From Streptomyces tanashiensis (lineage in GTDB: Bacteria > Actinomycetota > Actinomycetes > Streptomycetales > Streptomycetaceae): DNA of 64,000 nucleotides. The DNA is taken from positions 1-64,000 of the forward strand of contig NZ_BMRZ01000012.1 of the NCBI RefSeq assembly GCF_014648895.1, in the 5' to 3' direction. Positions 8,853-16,884 of this stretch are shown one piece after another. The notes beneath the pieces were generated by a model. The model was not told the origin of the DNA. It did not search any database and saw only the letters and a list, made by a program, of their open reading frames with translations. The stretch's first letter is position 1; every line of letters begins with the position of its first letter. The position numbers and the translations under genes were made by a program.

Positions 8853-8883
8853 ACGCTAGGTGTTGGAGCGCGCTCCAAGTCAA
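8853..8883 (-). promoter_or_regulatory. MerR-type promoter with 19-bp spacer
   Basis: Reading the minus strand, TTGACT (8883-8878) and TAGCGT (8858-8853) are separated by 19 bp, and the spacer region contains the palindrome TTGGAGCGCGCTCCAA (8863-8878). A stretched -35/-10 spacing with a dyad in between is the hallmark of promoters activated by MerR-family proteins. It lies about 36 bp upstream of the aldo/keto reductase start. Confidence 0.75.
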
Positions 8884-9019
8884 CCGGCGGCATCGTCCCG
8901 TCCCCTGCGCCGACGGAACGCCCCGGGTGTCCCGCCTGCAGCGCGCTGCCAAGCTCCCGACTTTGCTTGATCGTTTACAGATCGCCTTTCGTGGGATGAC
9001 GACACGTCAGTCTCCCTAA

Positions 9020-10273
9020 GACACAAGGACCTTCGGGGGGACCGGGCCGGGATACGTCCTGACCGTGCGCGAAGCCGTGTCCGGCAAGGTGCTGTCGACG
9101 AGCAAGCCGTGGCAAGGGCCCAAGCTCACCGAGGAACAGGCGGACGAGCAGCACGGCGCACTGGCCGTCCCGCAGATCGCCCTGATCTCCGGCCGGGACC
9201 GCGAGTACTTCGCGGTGTGGGCGCGGGGCGAGGCGCGCAGGGACGAGCTCCATGAGTACAAGGAGGTGGTCGGCGTCGCGTTCTACCCGGCCGACGCCTC
9301 GGGCAAGGACCTCGCCCCGGCCGGCGCGGGGAACGCGGAGGCCCCTGACGGCGAGTTCGACCGGCCCAGTGTCCTGCCCGGACCGGGGGGCCTGGTCGTC
9401 ACCTCGTACGGCGGCGACAGCATTCTGGTGACCGTCGACGGCAAGGTCAGCGACACCGGCGACGCGAAGGTCAGCCTCAACGGCGAGTCGACGGACCCCG
9501 ACTACCTGATGTCGTTCCAGAGCGCCAAGGGGCTCGTGACGAACGGCGACGACCGCTTCGGGGGTGACGGCGGCTTCGGCGCCGACGGCGGCTGCCAGAG
9601 CACGCGCGTGGCTCCGCCCGGCGTGGAGGCCGTCCTCAAGCAGGAGAGCGTGGGCTCGGGCATGACGGAGACGCCCAACGGCCGCATCGTCGGTGCCGCC
9701 GGCAACTACGCCATCGCCAACTGGCTCACGGCCGGCGACGGCCTCTCCGCCGTCCACGACCTGTCGACCGGCGCCGTCCGGGCCACAGCCCCGTGCCGGA
9801 CCACGGACACCGAGTACGCGATCCGCGTCCAGGGTCCGAGGTCCGGCGCCGGAGTGAAGCCGGCCCTGTCCCCCAACGACCGGTTCCTGGTCAAGGGGGG
9901 CAATGTCTTCGACCTGCGGACCGGCAAGGGCACCTGCGCCGACGACGGCCAGGACGCCGAGAAGATCACCCTCAAGGCCGTCGGGGACGACGGCACCGCC
10001 TACGGGCTCGCGGGGGAGGAACCTCCCCTGACTCCGGTCTCCGTCTCCGCCGCCACGGGCGCCGCCACATCCCTGCCGGAGACGACCGTCCTGCCCGACG
10101 CCATGGCCGCGGGCGCGGGCCTGTTCGCGACGTACGCCGGCACGGACACCATGCGTCTGATCGTCCTCGGCCTGAAGCACTGGTCGGCGTTCCGTGTCGC
10201 CGCGCGGTGCGCGTGGCGACACGGAGCAGGCGAAGAGCCCGGCCGGGGTACCGGTCGGGCTGTCGTCATTTGA
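9020..10273 (+). pseudogene. End-truncated secreted/lipoprotein-like relic (PQQ/WD-like repeats)
   Basis: An open frame with good coding bias from the stop at 9017 to 10273, but no convincing start: GTG at 9065 lacks a Shine-Dalgarno and falls inside conserved-looking sequence, and no signal peptide precedes it. The body resembles Streptomyces extracytoplasmic beta-propeller-like proteins with repeated segments such as VVGVAFYPADASGK, GSGMTETPNGRIVG and LSPNDRFLVKGGNVFDLRTGK. The last 25 residues are low-complexity, run through a terminator hairpin and overlap the convergent MarR gene, so the C-terminus also seems lost. It probably lost both ends by recombination. An intact gene with an unrecognised start is the alternative. 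Confidence 0.55.
10194..10222. terminator. Bidirectional hairpin terminator
   Basis: GTGTCGCC (10194-10201) pairs with GGCGACAC (10215-10222), extended inside by a GCGC/GCGC step with a two-base bulge. It lies between the convergent relic gene and the MarR gene. Confidence 0.6.
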
Positions 10274-10772
10274 TGGTCGTGTCGCCGAGCGTCTCCAGTA
10301 CGTGGCGCAGGCCCTCGGCGGTCTTGTCGACCACGTCGCGGTCCACGTCGGCGAGCAGCTGTGCGTAGTTCGCCAGATGGTCGGCGAAGGCGGCCCGGGT
10401 GACCTCGTGGCCGTGTTCGGTGAGGCGGATCTTGATGGTGCGCCGGTCGTCGCCTTCGCGTACGCGCTCGACCAGGCCCTTGGCCTCCATCTTGTCGATG
10501 CGGTTGGTGATCGCACCGGAGGTCACCATGGACGCCTTGATGAAGGCCCCGGCGGTGAGGGTGTAGGGCGGCCCGGAGCGCTGCAGCGTGGTGAGCACGT
10601 CGAACTCGCCGTGCTCCACGCCGTGCGCCGCGGCCGCGGCCTTCGCGGACTTGTCGATCACCCGGGCCAGCCGCTGGATCCGCCCGAAGAGCTGCACCGG
10701 CCAGAGGTCCTCCACCACGTCGGGGCGTTCCTCGGACCACTGCCCGATGATCGCGTCCACGGCATCACTCAT
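10266..10772 (-). CDS. MarR-family transcriptional regulator
   Basis: A 168-residue winged-helix regulator. Dimerisation helices lie at both ends, and the recognition region runs about residues 60-120: HGEFDVLTTLQRSG, GAFIKASMVTSGAITNRIDKMEAKGLVERV, then the wing with the invariant DDRR (GDDRRTIKIRLTEHG). ATG at 10772 follows GAGAGGAG. It is divergent from a nitroreductase gene, and three copies of a CTCAACG-type half site lie between them, so it very likely represses both genes. The likely signal is a phenolic or electrophilic compound (inference from MarR/nitroreductase pairs). Confidence 0.9.
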   Translation of the reverse strand: MSDAVDAIIGQWSEERPDVVEDLWPVQLFGRIQRLARVIDKSAKAAAAAHGVEHGEFDVLTTLQRSGPPYTLTAGAFIKASMVTSGAITNRIDKMEAKGLVERVREGDDRRTIKIRLTEHGHEVTRAAFADHLANYAQLLADVDRDVVDKTAEGLRHVLETLGDTTIK

Positions 10773-10799
10773 CGCCGCCACTCCTCTCAATGGACATCT

Positions 10800-10860
10800 T
10801 CTCAACGTTAAGACACTTGACGTTGAGAGAGTCGAGCTGTTTTTATCTCAACGTTGAGAT
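10800..10860. promoter_or_regulatory. MarR operators in the divergent promoter
   Basis: A perfect 16-bp palindrome ATCTCAACGTTGAGAT sits at 10845-10860, 29 bp before the nitroreductase start. A second site with the same half-sites, CTCAACG at 10801-10807 and CGTTGAG at 10821-10827 (13-bp separation), lies nearer the MarR gene. The shared half-site in the space between a MarR gene and its divergent neighbour supports dual repression. Confidence 0.8.
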
Positions 10861-10889
10861 TATCAAGGCTGAACGACAGGAGCACGCCG

Positions 10890-11483
10890 ATGTCCGAGCT
10901 CGCCCTCCACCCCGCCGCCCAGGACCTCCTCTTCCGCCAGGCCCGCACCGCCAACACCTTCACCACCGAGCCGGTGACCGAGGATCAGGTCCGAGCGATC
11001 TACGACCTGGTCAAGTACGCTCCGACCGCCTTCAACCAGTCGCCGCTCCGGGTGGCCCTCATCCGGTCCGACGAGGCCCGCGAGCGCCTTGTGGACCTCA
11101 TGGACGAGGGGAACCGGCGCAAGACCGCCACCGCGCCGCTGACCGCGATCCTGTCCGCCGACAACGAGTTCCACGAGGAACTCCCCGCACTGCTCCCGCA
11201 CTTCCCCCGGGCCAAGGAGCTCTTCTTCGCCGACCGCCCGGTCCGCGAGGAGTCCGCACTGCTCAACGCGGCGCTCCAGGCGGGGTACTTCATCCTGGGC
11301 GTGCGCGCGGCCGGACTGGCAGCGGGGCCCATGACCGGCTTCGACTTCGCGGGTGTGCGGAAGGAGTTCCTGGACGACGACCACACGCCTCTGATGGTCG
11401 TCAACATCGGCCGCCCCGGAGCCGACGCCTGGTACCCGCGCTCGCCGCGGCTGGCCTACCACGAGGTCGTCACCACGGTCTGA
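10890..11483 (+). CDS. Nitroreductase-family malonic semialdehyde reductase-like protein (RutE type)
   Basis: A 197-residue FMN-dependent oxidoreductase of the RutE/HadB subgroup of nitroreductases. The family signatures are visible: RQARTANTFTTEPVTEDQVRAIYDLVKYAPTAFNQSPLR at the N-terminus (FMN phosphate and ring binding) and GPMTGFD toward the C-terminal third. In E. coli RutE reduces malonic semialdehyde or peroxyaminoacrylate derivatives in pyrimidine catabolism; no other rut gene is here, so a detoxifying role against enals or quinones under the adjacent MarR regulator is more likely (inference). ATG at 10890 has ACAGGAG upstream. The MFS exporter follows after 83 bp. Confidence 0.88.
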   Translation: MSELALHPAAQDLLFRQARTANTFTTEPVTEDQVRAIYDLVKYAPTAFNQSPLRVALIRSDEARERLVDLMDEGNRRKTATAPLTAILSADNEFHEELPALLPHFPRAKELFFADRPVREESALLNAALQAGYFILGVRAAGLAAGPMTGFDFAGVRKEFLDDDHTPLMVVNIGRPGADAWYPRSPRLAYHEVVTTV

Positions 11484-11566
11484 GCCGCTCGCCCGGCCTT
11501 CCGCCCTCCTGACCTTCCGGTTTCCCGAGCCCTCCACGCCGCCCCCGTCTTCTTCTGGAGCCCGCC

Positions 11567-12805
11567 ATGTCCCTGCTCTCCCGCCACCTCCCCCGCCCCG
11601 CCGCGCAGGCGCAGGCCCCCGCCACCGCGGCCCCCCGCCACGTCCCTGCCATATGGCTGGCGTTACTCGCCACGCCGGTCGCCGCGAGCGCCAACAGCCC
11701 GGTCCTGATCCTTCCCGACATGGCCGGCTCGCTCGGCATCCGTACGGCCACCGCGACCTGGCTCGTCACCGTCTTCGCCTGGGCCATGGCCGTCGGCACC
11801 CCGTTGATGGCGGGCCTGCTGCGCCGCCGCGGCCTCGGCACCACCCTCCGCCTGAGCGCGGCCCTGATCGTCGCCGGCACCGCCGTCATCGCCGTGACGC
11901 CCTGGCTGCCGCTGGCCATGGCGGGCCGGGCGGCCCAGGCGGCGGGCGGCGCGGGCCTGATCACCGCGGCGATGAGCCTGGCGGGCTCGGTCCGCCGCAT
12001 GGGGGTCATCACGGCGGGCTTCGGGACCCTGGGCGCCGTCGGACCGCTGCTCGGCTCGGCCATCGCGGGCGCGGCCTCCTGGCGGGCTTCCCTCGCCGTC
12101 GGGGCCGTCGCCCTCCTGGCCCTGCCCGCGGTCATGCGCCGCGCCGACCTGTCCGCGCCCCGGCAGAGCACCCCCTTCGACGGCCGGGGCGCCGCCCTGC
12201 TGGTCCTGACGGCGACGGCCCTGGTACTCATCCCCCGCCACCCCCTCCCGGCACTGGCCGCCTCGGTACTGACGGCCGCTCTCCTCGCCCTGCACGTCCG
12301 TTCCCACCCCACGGGCTTCGTCCCCGCCGCCCTGCTGCGCACCCGGGCCTTCGTCCTCTCCGCACTCCTCGCCTGCACCTTCGCGACCTCGTACTTCACG
12401 CTGCTCTTCACCGTCCCGCAGCTGCTGCGCGACCGCACCGATTGGTCGACCTCCACGATCGGCACCGGCCAGCTGGTCGCCCTCCTCCTGGGGTCCGCGC
12501 TCTCCATGGTGCTGGCCGCGTCCTCGGCCCGGCTGGGCCGCCCCCGGGTCCTGACGATCCTGCTCGCGGTCGGAGCACTGGCCCCCCTCGCCGCCCTGCT
12601 GACCCCCTGGGCGCCGCTGCTCCTGCCCGTCGCGACCCTGGCCGTCTTCACGACCAGCGCGGGCCAGGCCACGCTCGCGGTCTACGCCACCCAGGCGGCT
12701 CCGGCCGGCCAGCGCCCCACGGCGATCGGCCTGTTCAACCTCTGCTACCAGCTGGGCGGCGCCTTCGGTCCGGCGATCGCGGCCCTGATCACTCTGGGTG
12801 GCTGA
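11567..12805 (+). CDS. MFS transporter
   Basis: A 412-residue major facilitator superfamily exporter with about 12 predicted transmembrane helices, starting near residue 28 after an Ala/Pro-rich cytoplasmic N-terminus. The motif between helices 2 and 3 reads PLMAGLLRRRGLGTTLR, a version of the MFS G-x-L-a-D-r-x-G-r-r signature, and motif C-like GFGTLGAVGPLLGSAIAG lies in helix 5, the antiporter motif of drug:H+ exporters. ATG at 11567 has GGAG upstream. It lies downstream of the MarR-controlled nitroreductase and could be co-transcribed, which would make a reduce-and-export defence unit. Confidence 0.88.
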   Translation: MSLLSRHLPRPAAQAQAPATAAPRHVPAIWLALLATPVAASANSPVLILPDMAGSLGIRTATATWLVTVFAWAMAVGTPLMAGLLRRRGLGTTLRLSAALIVAGTAVIAVTPWLPLAMAGRAAQAAGGAGLITAAMSLAGSVRRMGVITAGFGTLGAVGPLLGSAIAGAASWRASLAVGAVALLALPAVMRRADLSAPRQSTPFDGRGAALLVLTATALVLIPRHPLPALAASVLTAALLALHVRSHPTGFVPAALLRTRAFVLSALLACTFATSYFTLLFTVPQLLRDRTDWSTSTIGTGQLVALLLGSALSMVLAASSARLGRPRVLTILLAVGALAPLAALLTPWAPLLLPVATLAVFTTSAGQATLAVYATQAAPAGQRPTAIGLFNLCYQLGGAFGPAIAALITLGG

Positions 12806-12954
12806 CACGCCGATCGGCCTGAAGGGCACGCCACTCACCCCGCGGTGTGACTCCTCGTGTGCGCATGGAGCAGCGGGACGTGTCGGAAGGCTTCTTCTGT
12901 GAGGCCTCAGAGATGCTTCGTGGTCTGATCTCGCCTGCCGACTGGGAGAGGCCC

Positions 12955-13500
12955 ATGGGCTCTGTTGAGGTACGCACATGGTGCGAGGTACTGACCCGGG
13001 CCAAGGCGGCGGCGGACTCGGCCAGCGCGGCGAAACTCAAGATCGCCTACGAGTCCGTCATCAAGATCATGGCCTTGCAGGACACCACGCTGGCCAACTA
13101 TCGCAACCGAGCCACCGCGCTGTTCACGGTTGCCGCCTTGATCGCCGCGTTCTCCTCGAACGTCGGATTCATCGCCAAGGACCATCCACCGCCTCTCGGC
13201 TATCTCATCTGGATGATGGCGAGCCTGGTGGTCGTCCTGGTCTGCGCTCTCGTGGTGCTGTGGCCGGTGAAGGGGTGGTCGTACGCGGCTGCGCACCCCG
13301 TCGGAGTCCTTCTTGAGGAAGAGGTCGCCGGCGAGGAGGAGAAGAGCCTCCACCGAGGCATCGTCCGTGGCCATCTGCAGGCGCTGCAGGACAACGACCA
13401 GATCATCAACAGGAAGGCCAACTGGTTCCGGGGCGGCGTTCTCGCCCTGGGACTCGAGATGGCCGCCGTCCTCACCGGCGCCCTCGTGGCGCAACCCTAG
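12955..13500 (+). CDS. Small multi-pass membrane protein (SLATT/Pycsar-effector-like topology)
   Basis: About 181 residues from ATG 12955, which is preceded by GGGAGAG; the frame is open to GTG 12847, so the start is uncertain. I see an N-terminal amphipathic helix, two closely spaced transmembrane helices (around TALFTVAALIAAFSSNVGFI and LIWMMASLVVVLVCALVVLW), a roughly 65-residue charged cytoplasmic segment, and a third C-terminal transmembrane helix (GGVLALGLEMAAVLTGALVA) preceded by NRKANWFR. This resembles the layout of SLATT and Pycsar-effector transmembrane modules of nucleotide-activated defence systems, but no cyclase or sensor gene is adjacent and I cannot confirm homology. Confidence 0.6.
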   Translation: MGSVEVRTWCEVLTRAKAAADSASAAKLKIAYESVIKIMALQDTTLANYRNRATALFTVAALIAAFSSNVGFIAKDHPPPLGYLIWMMASLVVVLVCALVVLWPVKGWSYAAAHPVGVLLEEEVAGEEEKSLHRGIVRGHLQALQDNDQIINRKANWFRGGVLALGLEMAAVLTGALVAQP

Positions 13501-13517
13501 ACGAGTCGATCGGACGA

Positions 13518-14042
13518 ATGGCGATGAGCAAGGACCGGAAGCAGGACCCCACGGATGTCCCTCCCTGGACGGGGCCGAATGCGACGGGCGACGTCGGGCC
13601 TTGGACGGGCGTCAGCTTCGAGGGTCGGTCTGCCCTCGTCACCGCGGTGGCCGAGCGGCTCGGCAGTCGGAGGCAGGCAGAGGAAGCGCTGGACGCGGTT
13701 CTCGAAGCAATCGTCGACAGTGCGGTGAGCGTCGGCTCTCCCCCCGTGGAGAGCAAGCCGGCCGCAGCGAAGAAGGCCGGGAAGAAGAAGGACGGCGCGA
13801 AGAAGCCGGCCGGGGCGAAGAAGTCGGCCTCGGCGACATCGACCACCGCGGCGAAGAAGACCGCGCCGACGAAGAAGTCCGCTCCGGCAAAGAAGACGAC
13901 GGCGAAGAAAGCCGCCCCGGCGAAGAAGACCACACCGAAGGCAGCCACGGCCAAGAAGGCCACCGCGAAGAAGGCAGCCGCGAAGAAGGCTTCGGGCGAG
14001 ACCCCTTCGGGAAGGAAGAAAGACGCGGCGAAGAAGAAGTGA
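13518..14042 (+). CDS. HU-helix protein with Lys/Ala-rich histone H1-like tail
   Basis: A 174-residue basic protein. Residues about 35-72 (RSALVTAVAERLGSRRQAEE followed by ALDAVLEAIVDS) look like the N-terminal helical dimerisation part of HU. The DNA-contacting beta-arm of HU (with the usual TIPGFG and RNPQTG segments) is missing. Instead, residues about 80-174 are AAKK/APAKK-type repeats like the C-terminal tail of HupS or eukaryotic histone H1, a non-specific DNA or RNA binding tail. The first 34 residues contain PPWTGPN and GPWTG, a degenerate duplicated motif. It starts 17 bp after the membrane-protein gene, suggesting an operon, and ends in a strong hairpin. Confidence 0.8.
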   Translation: MAMSKDRKQDPTDVPPWTGPNATGDVGPWTGVSFEGRSALVTAVAERLGSRRQAEEALDAVLEAIVDSAVSVGSPPVESKPAAAKKAGKKKDGAKKPAGAKKSASATSTTAAKKTAPTKKSAPAKKTTAKKAAPAKKTTPKAATAKKATAKKAAAKKASGETPSGRKKDAAKKK

Positions 14043-14073
14043 ACCAAGAGGGCTGTTCGCAAGCCCTCTTGGT
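14043..14073. terminator. Bidirectional terminator
   Basis: ACCAAGAGGGCT (14043-14054) and AGCCCTCTTGGT (14062-14073) form a perfect 12-bp stem with a 7-base loop, exactly between the convergent HU-like gene and the dioxygenase operon. Confidence 0.85.
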
Positions 14074-14843
14074 CAGACGGGCGGCATCAGATCGCTCTCG
14101 CTGACGGTGTACGCCAGCAGGGGGTAGCTGAAGTCCGTTTCATTGTTCTCGCGGCGTCGCAGTCGGTAGAACTCTCGCCTCTGCTCATCGTCGGCCGACG
14201 TGAGGCGCACGCCCTGCGGGAGATACGCATGGCCGTCACGGAACCGGACCAAGGTCTTTGATGTCCGAAGGGTGACACCCAGCCACTGGTTGTCTGCCGC
14301 CTGGACAGGTCTGTCCAGCACGATCTTGTGCTTGAGTCGCCGATTCGAGCCGACCGAGAACGCGACGACACTGTTGTGGGCGAGGGGGATCTCGAACCTC
14401 TCGCCCTCGCCCTCCTTCGATTCGAAGACCAGCTTCCTCGGCGGGCCCGCTTCGGGGTGCTGGTAACAGGAGAAGACGGCGATGAACGACTCGTCGGCCA
14501 GATCGAGGGCCTGGTCGGAATGACTTCCCATGGTGGTGTAGGCGTTCGTGTAGCTCTCGATGAGAGCGTTGTTGAATCCGACCGAGAGCGCCGCACGTTC
14601 TTGAATCCGTTGCGCCAGCCGTTCGTGTACGGCCCGGAAACGCTGCGGCGGACTGTCGTATCGGGTGGTCGTACGGACGAGGGGCACACCACCCGCCTCG
14701 TCGATCCTGGTCAGCACGGCGCCTCGCCGGCCCTTCCCGACGTCTTCCAGAAGGGCCGATGCGGACAGCTCCGCAAAGAGGTCCTCGTCGGTCGGCAGCG
14801 TGCACGAGAGGATCTCGTCCGAGATCCTAGACCCGAGGGGCAA
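14073..14843 (-). CDS. Putative 2-oxoglutarate/Fe(II) oxygenase, AlkB-like (downstream member of pair)
   Basis: A 256-residue protein. It has the pattern of an AlkB-like double-stranded beta-helix oxygenase: NNALIESYTNAYTTMGSHSD with the metal-binding HxD near residue 108, a distal His in RRLKHKIVL near 172, and a following Arg in WLGVTLRTSKT near 191 that would bind 2-oxoglutarate. The TTG start at 14843 (GGGAGAC upstream) overlaps the stop of the preceding gene by 17 bases, so the two are translationally coupled. The substrate is unknown; nucleic-acid or small-molecule oxidation are both possible. The fold assignment is by motif only. Confidence 0.65.
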   Translation of the reverse strand: MPLGSRISDEILSCTLPTDEDLFAELSASALLEDVGKGRRGAVLTRIDEAGGVPLVRTTTRYDSPPQRFRAVHERLAQRIQERAALSVGFNNALIESYTNAYTTMGSHSDQALDLADESFIAVFSCYQHPEAGPPRKLVFESKEGEGERFEIPLAHNSVVAFSVGSNRRLKHKIVLDRPVQAADNQWLGVTLRTSKTLVRFRDGHAYLPQGVRLTSADDEQRREFYRLRRRENNETDFSYPLLAYTVSESDLMPPV

Positions 14844-16056
14844 CGTAGTCTCCCGTGTTCATGCTGAAGAGGACCTCTTCGCCGTAGTCGATGAAGGACG
14901 AGGTCCTGTTCTCCTCGGCGTACAGCCTGCGCAGCTCGTCCATGCCGGCCGGTGTGGGCGGCTCCAGCTCCACCAGCTCTTCGGCCACTTTGAGGAACGT
15001 GTGGCCGTTCTTGTGCACCGCTTCGGCGTTCGAACAGCGCACGACGTACCCGAGGCGGGTCGGGAGCGACGCGGCGTCCAGCGTCGAGGGCCGGATCTCG
15101 TGGGTGTACAGGCGGTTGGTGGACAGCGGCATGAAGAAGACGGAGCCGGGATAGAGAGTCAGCGTGAACTGTGAGGGGAGCTCGACGCCGTCGTGCTCTT
15201 CGATCGGCTCCTTGAGGCGAAAGCGGAGTGTGGTCAGCGCGCTGGCGCCCTTCACGCCGTAGTCGAAGGCGTCTTCGGCCCGGGGCTGGAGCTTGTCGAG
15301 CCCGTCGTAGAAGGTGCAGAAGGCCATGATGCCGTTGACGGGCATGTCCTTGGTCTTGTCGGCATGGGCCGAGATCTTGGCCTTGGACTGCTTGCGCTCC
15401 GCCGTGGCACGGGTGTTGTGGTAGATCTGGGCGAGGACGTGATTGAGCGGTGCCTGGTGCCGGAAGACGGTGGCTGCCTCGCGGTTCAGAGCCTCGACGA
15501 TGCCGGTGTCGGTCGGGCGAAAGCTCTCGGTCGGCCCCGAGAGATTCGTCGAGCACCGGAGCAGGCGGAAGTGCAGTTCGTCACCGTCTTGCGTGACGGG
15601 CGTCAGATAGATTCCGCTGCGATGGGCGGTTCCGGGCTTGGTGGACTCCGTCAGGGACTGGAAGGCGTGCTCCGCACGGATCCGTCCGAAGTGATCGGCG
15701 TCGAGTGCGAAGAAGCGGCGGTAGTACACGCCGGCGCCGTGTACGCGGAGGGGAACTCGGCCGACGTCGACGAGAGTCCAAGGGGCGCCGTCGCCCTCGC
15801 TGTAGCCATGCGAGAGCTCGCGGATGACGAACACCCTTGCAGCGGAATCCAGTTGACGGCCCTTGATCCTGGATATGTCGCCACACAGGTAGACGGTCTT
15901 CTGCGCGAGGTCGGGCGCACCGGAAGCAAGGTCCTCGGGCGTGATGACGGAACCGAAGAAGCCCCTGATCGCGTGATGGTGCTGCGAAGTCGAAGGCGCG
16001 ACCAAGATATTGCTCGCGTCCTCGATGCAGGCTTCGGTCGGCTCTGCTGCTTTCAT
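14827..16056 (-). CDS. Putative 2-oxoglutarate/Fe(II) oxygenase with N-terminal extension (upstream member of pair)
   Basis: About 409 residues from ATG 16056 (the frame is open to 16149). The C-terminal half repeats the layout of the downstream protein: a helix LNHVLAQIYHNTRAT, HxD in ISAHADKT near residue 229, PGSVFFMPLSTNRLYTHEI with the distal His near 318, and RLGYVVRCS with an Arg near 338. The first 190 residues have no recognisable family; they contain YLCGDISRIKGRQLDSAARVF and a conserved-looking block around YYRRFFALDADHF. The C-terminal 60 residues are acidic. It is divergent from the HAD-like gene. Possibly both oxygenases form a heteromer (inference). Confidence 0.62.
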   Translation of the reverse strand: MKAAEPTEACIEDASNILVAPSTSQHHHAIRGFFGSVITPEDLASGAPDLAQKTVYLCGDISRIKGRQLDSAARVFVIRELSHGYSEGDGAPWTLVDVGRVPLRVHGAGVYYRRFFALDADHFGRIRAEHAFQSLTESTKPGTAHRSGIYLTPVTQDGDELHFRLLRCSTNLSGPTESFRPTDTGIVEALNREAATVFRHQAPLNHVLAQIYHNTRATAERKQSKAKISAHADKTKDMPVNGIMAFCTFYDGLDKLQPRAEDAFDYGVKGASALTTLRFRLKEPIEEHDGVELPSQFTLTLYPGSVFFMPLSTNRLYTHEIRPSTLDAASLPTRLGYVVRCSNAEAVHKNGHTFLKVAEELVELEPPTPAGMDELRRLYAEENRTSSFIDYGEEVLFSMNTGDYVAPRV

Positions 16057-16306
16057 CAAACGGCACCTGCCCTTCGCGGACCTTGATGGATTTCGGGCGT
16101 ATTGCGGCTGGATTGCTCGAAATCGGACTGTTGACCATGATGCTCTCACGGGGGCTCAACGGCGGGCAACGGCCTTCCCATCCGCACTCACACCGACGCA
16201 AAGGCCTCGCGTCTTATGTGTCGTGACGGCACGGCAGGTCCGCGCACTGGATGGAGCGGCTCAGCGGGGCAGGCGATCGCGGTGTCCGCCGCTAACCTGA
16301 GCCGCT

Positions 16307-16855
16307 GTGACTGGCTCTGTGCGGCTTCCGCTGCTTCCGCTGCTGTTTCTCGATGTCGATGGACCGCTGATCCCGTTCGGTGGGGAGCCGCAGCGGTATC
16401 GGACCTACGAGACAGGTCTCGATCTGTGTGAGGCCGGGGCGAATCCGCTCCTGGCCAGGATCGATCCGGAGCACGGGGCGAAGCTGGCCGCGCTCGCGTG
16501 CGAAGTCGTCTGGGCCACGACATGGATGGATGAGGCCAATGCGTGCATCGCTCCGCTGATCGGTCTGCCGCAGCTGGACGTGGTGGTCTGGCCGGAACCG
16601 TCGGAGGCCGATGAGCGGGACGCACGCGACGGGCTGCACTGGAAGACCCGTACCCTCGTGGCACGGGCGGCGGGGCGCCCCTTCGTCTGGGTCGATGACG
16701 AGGTCACCGATACTGATCGGGCCTGGGTCGCTGCCCACCATCCGGGGCGCGCCCTGCTCCACCGGGTCGATGCCCGCGTCGGCCTCACCGACGACGACTA
16801 CGCGGCGCTCGACTCGTGGCTGCGCGGGCCGGGCTCGGTCAGAGATCCGGGGTGA
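16307..16855 (+). CDS. HAD-like family protein
   Basis: A 182-residue soluble protein of the haloacid-dehalogenase-like superfamily. The catalytic motif I is LLFLDVDGPLIPF near residue 15, motif II is the Thr of VWATTWMDEAN, and the C-terminal acidic motif is FVWVDDEVTDTD with two Asp for Mg2+. There is no large cap domain, so it is a minimal C0-type phosphatase or a structural relative. The GTG start at 16307 is used. It is a short, probably monocistronic gene; the substrate cannot be inferred. Confidence 0.82.
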   Translation: MTGSVRLPLLPLLFLDVDGPLIPFGGEPQRYRTYETGLDLCEAGANPLLARIDPEHGAKLAALACEVVWATTWMDEANACIAPLIGLPQLDVVVWPEPSEADERDARDGLHWKTRTLVARAAGRPFVWVDDEVTDTDRAWVAAHHPGRALLHRVDARVGLTDDDYAALDSWLRGPGSVRDPG

Positions 16856-16884
16856 CGTCGTCCACGCAGGGTCGTTTCCTCAGT

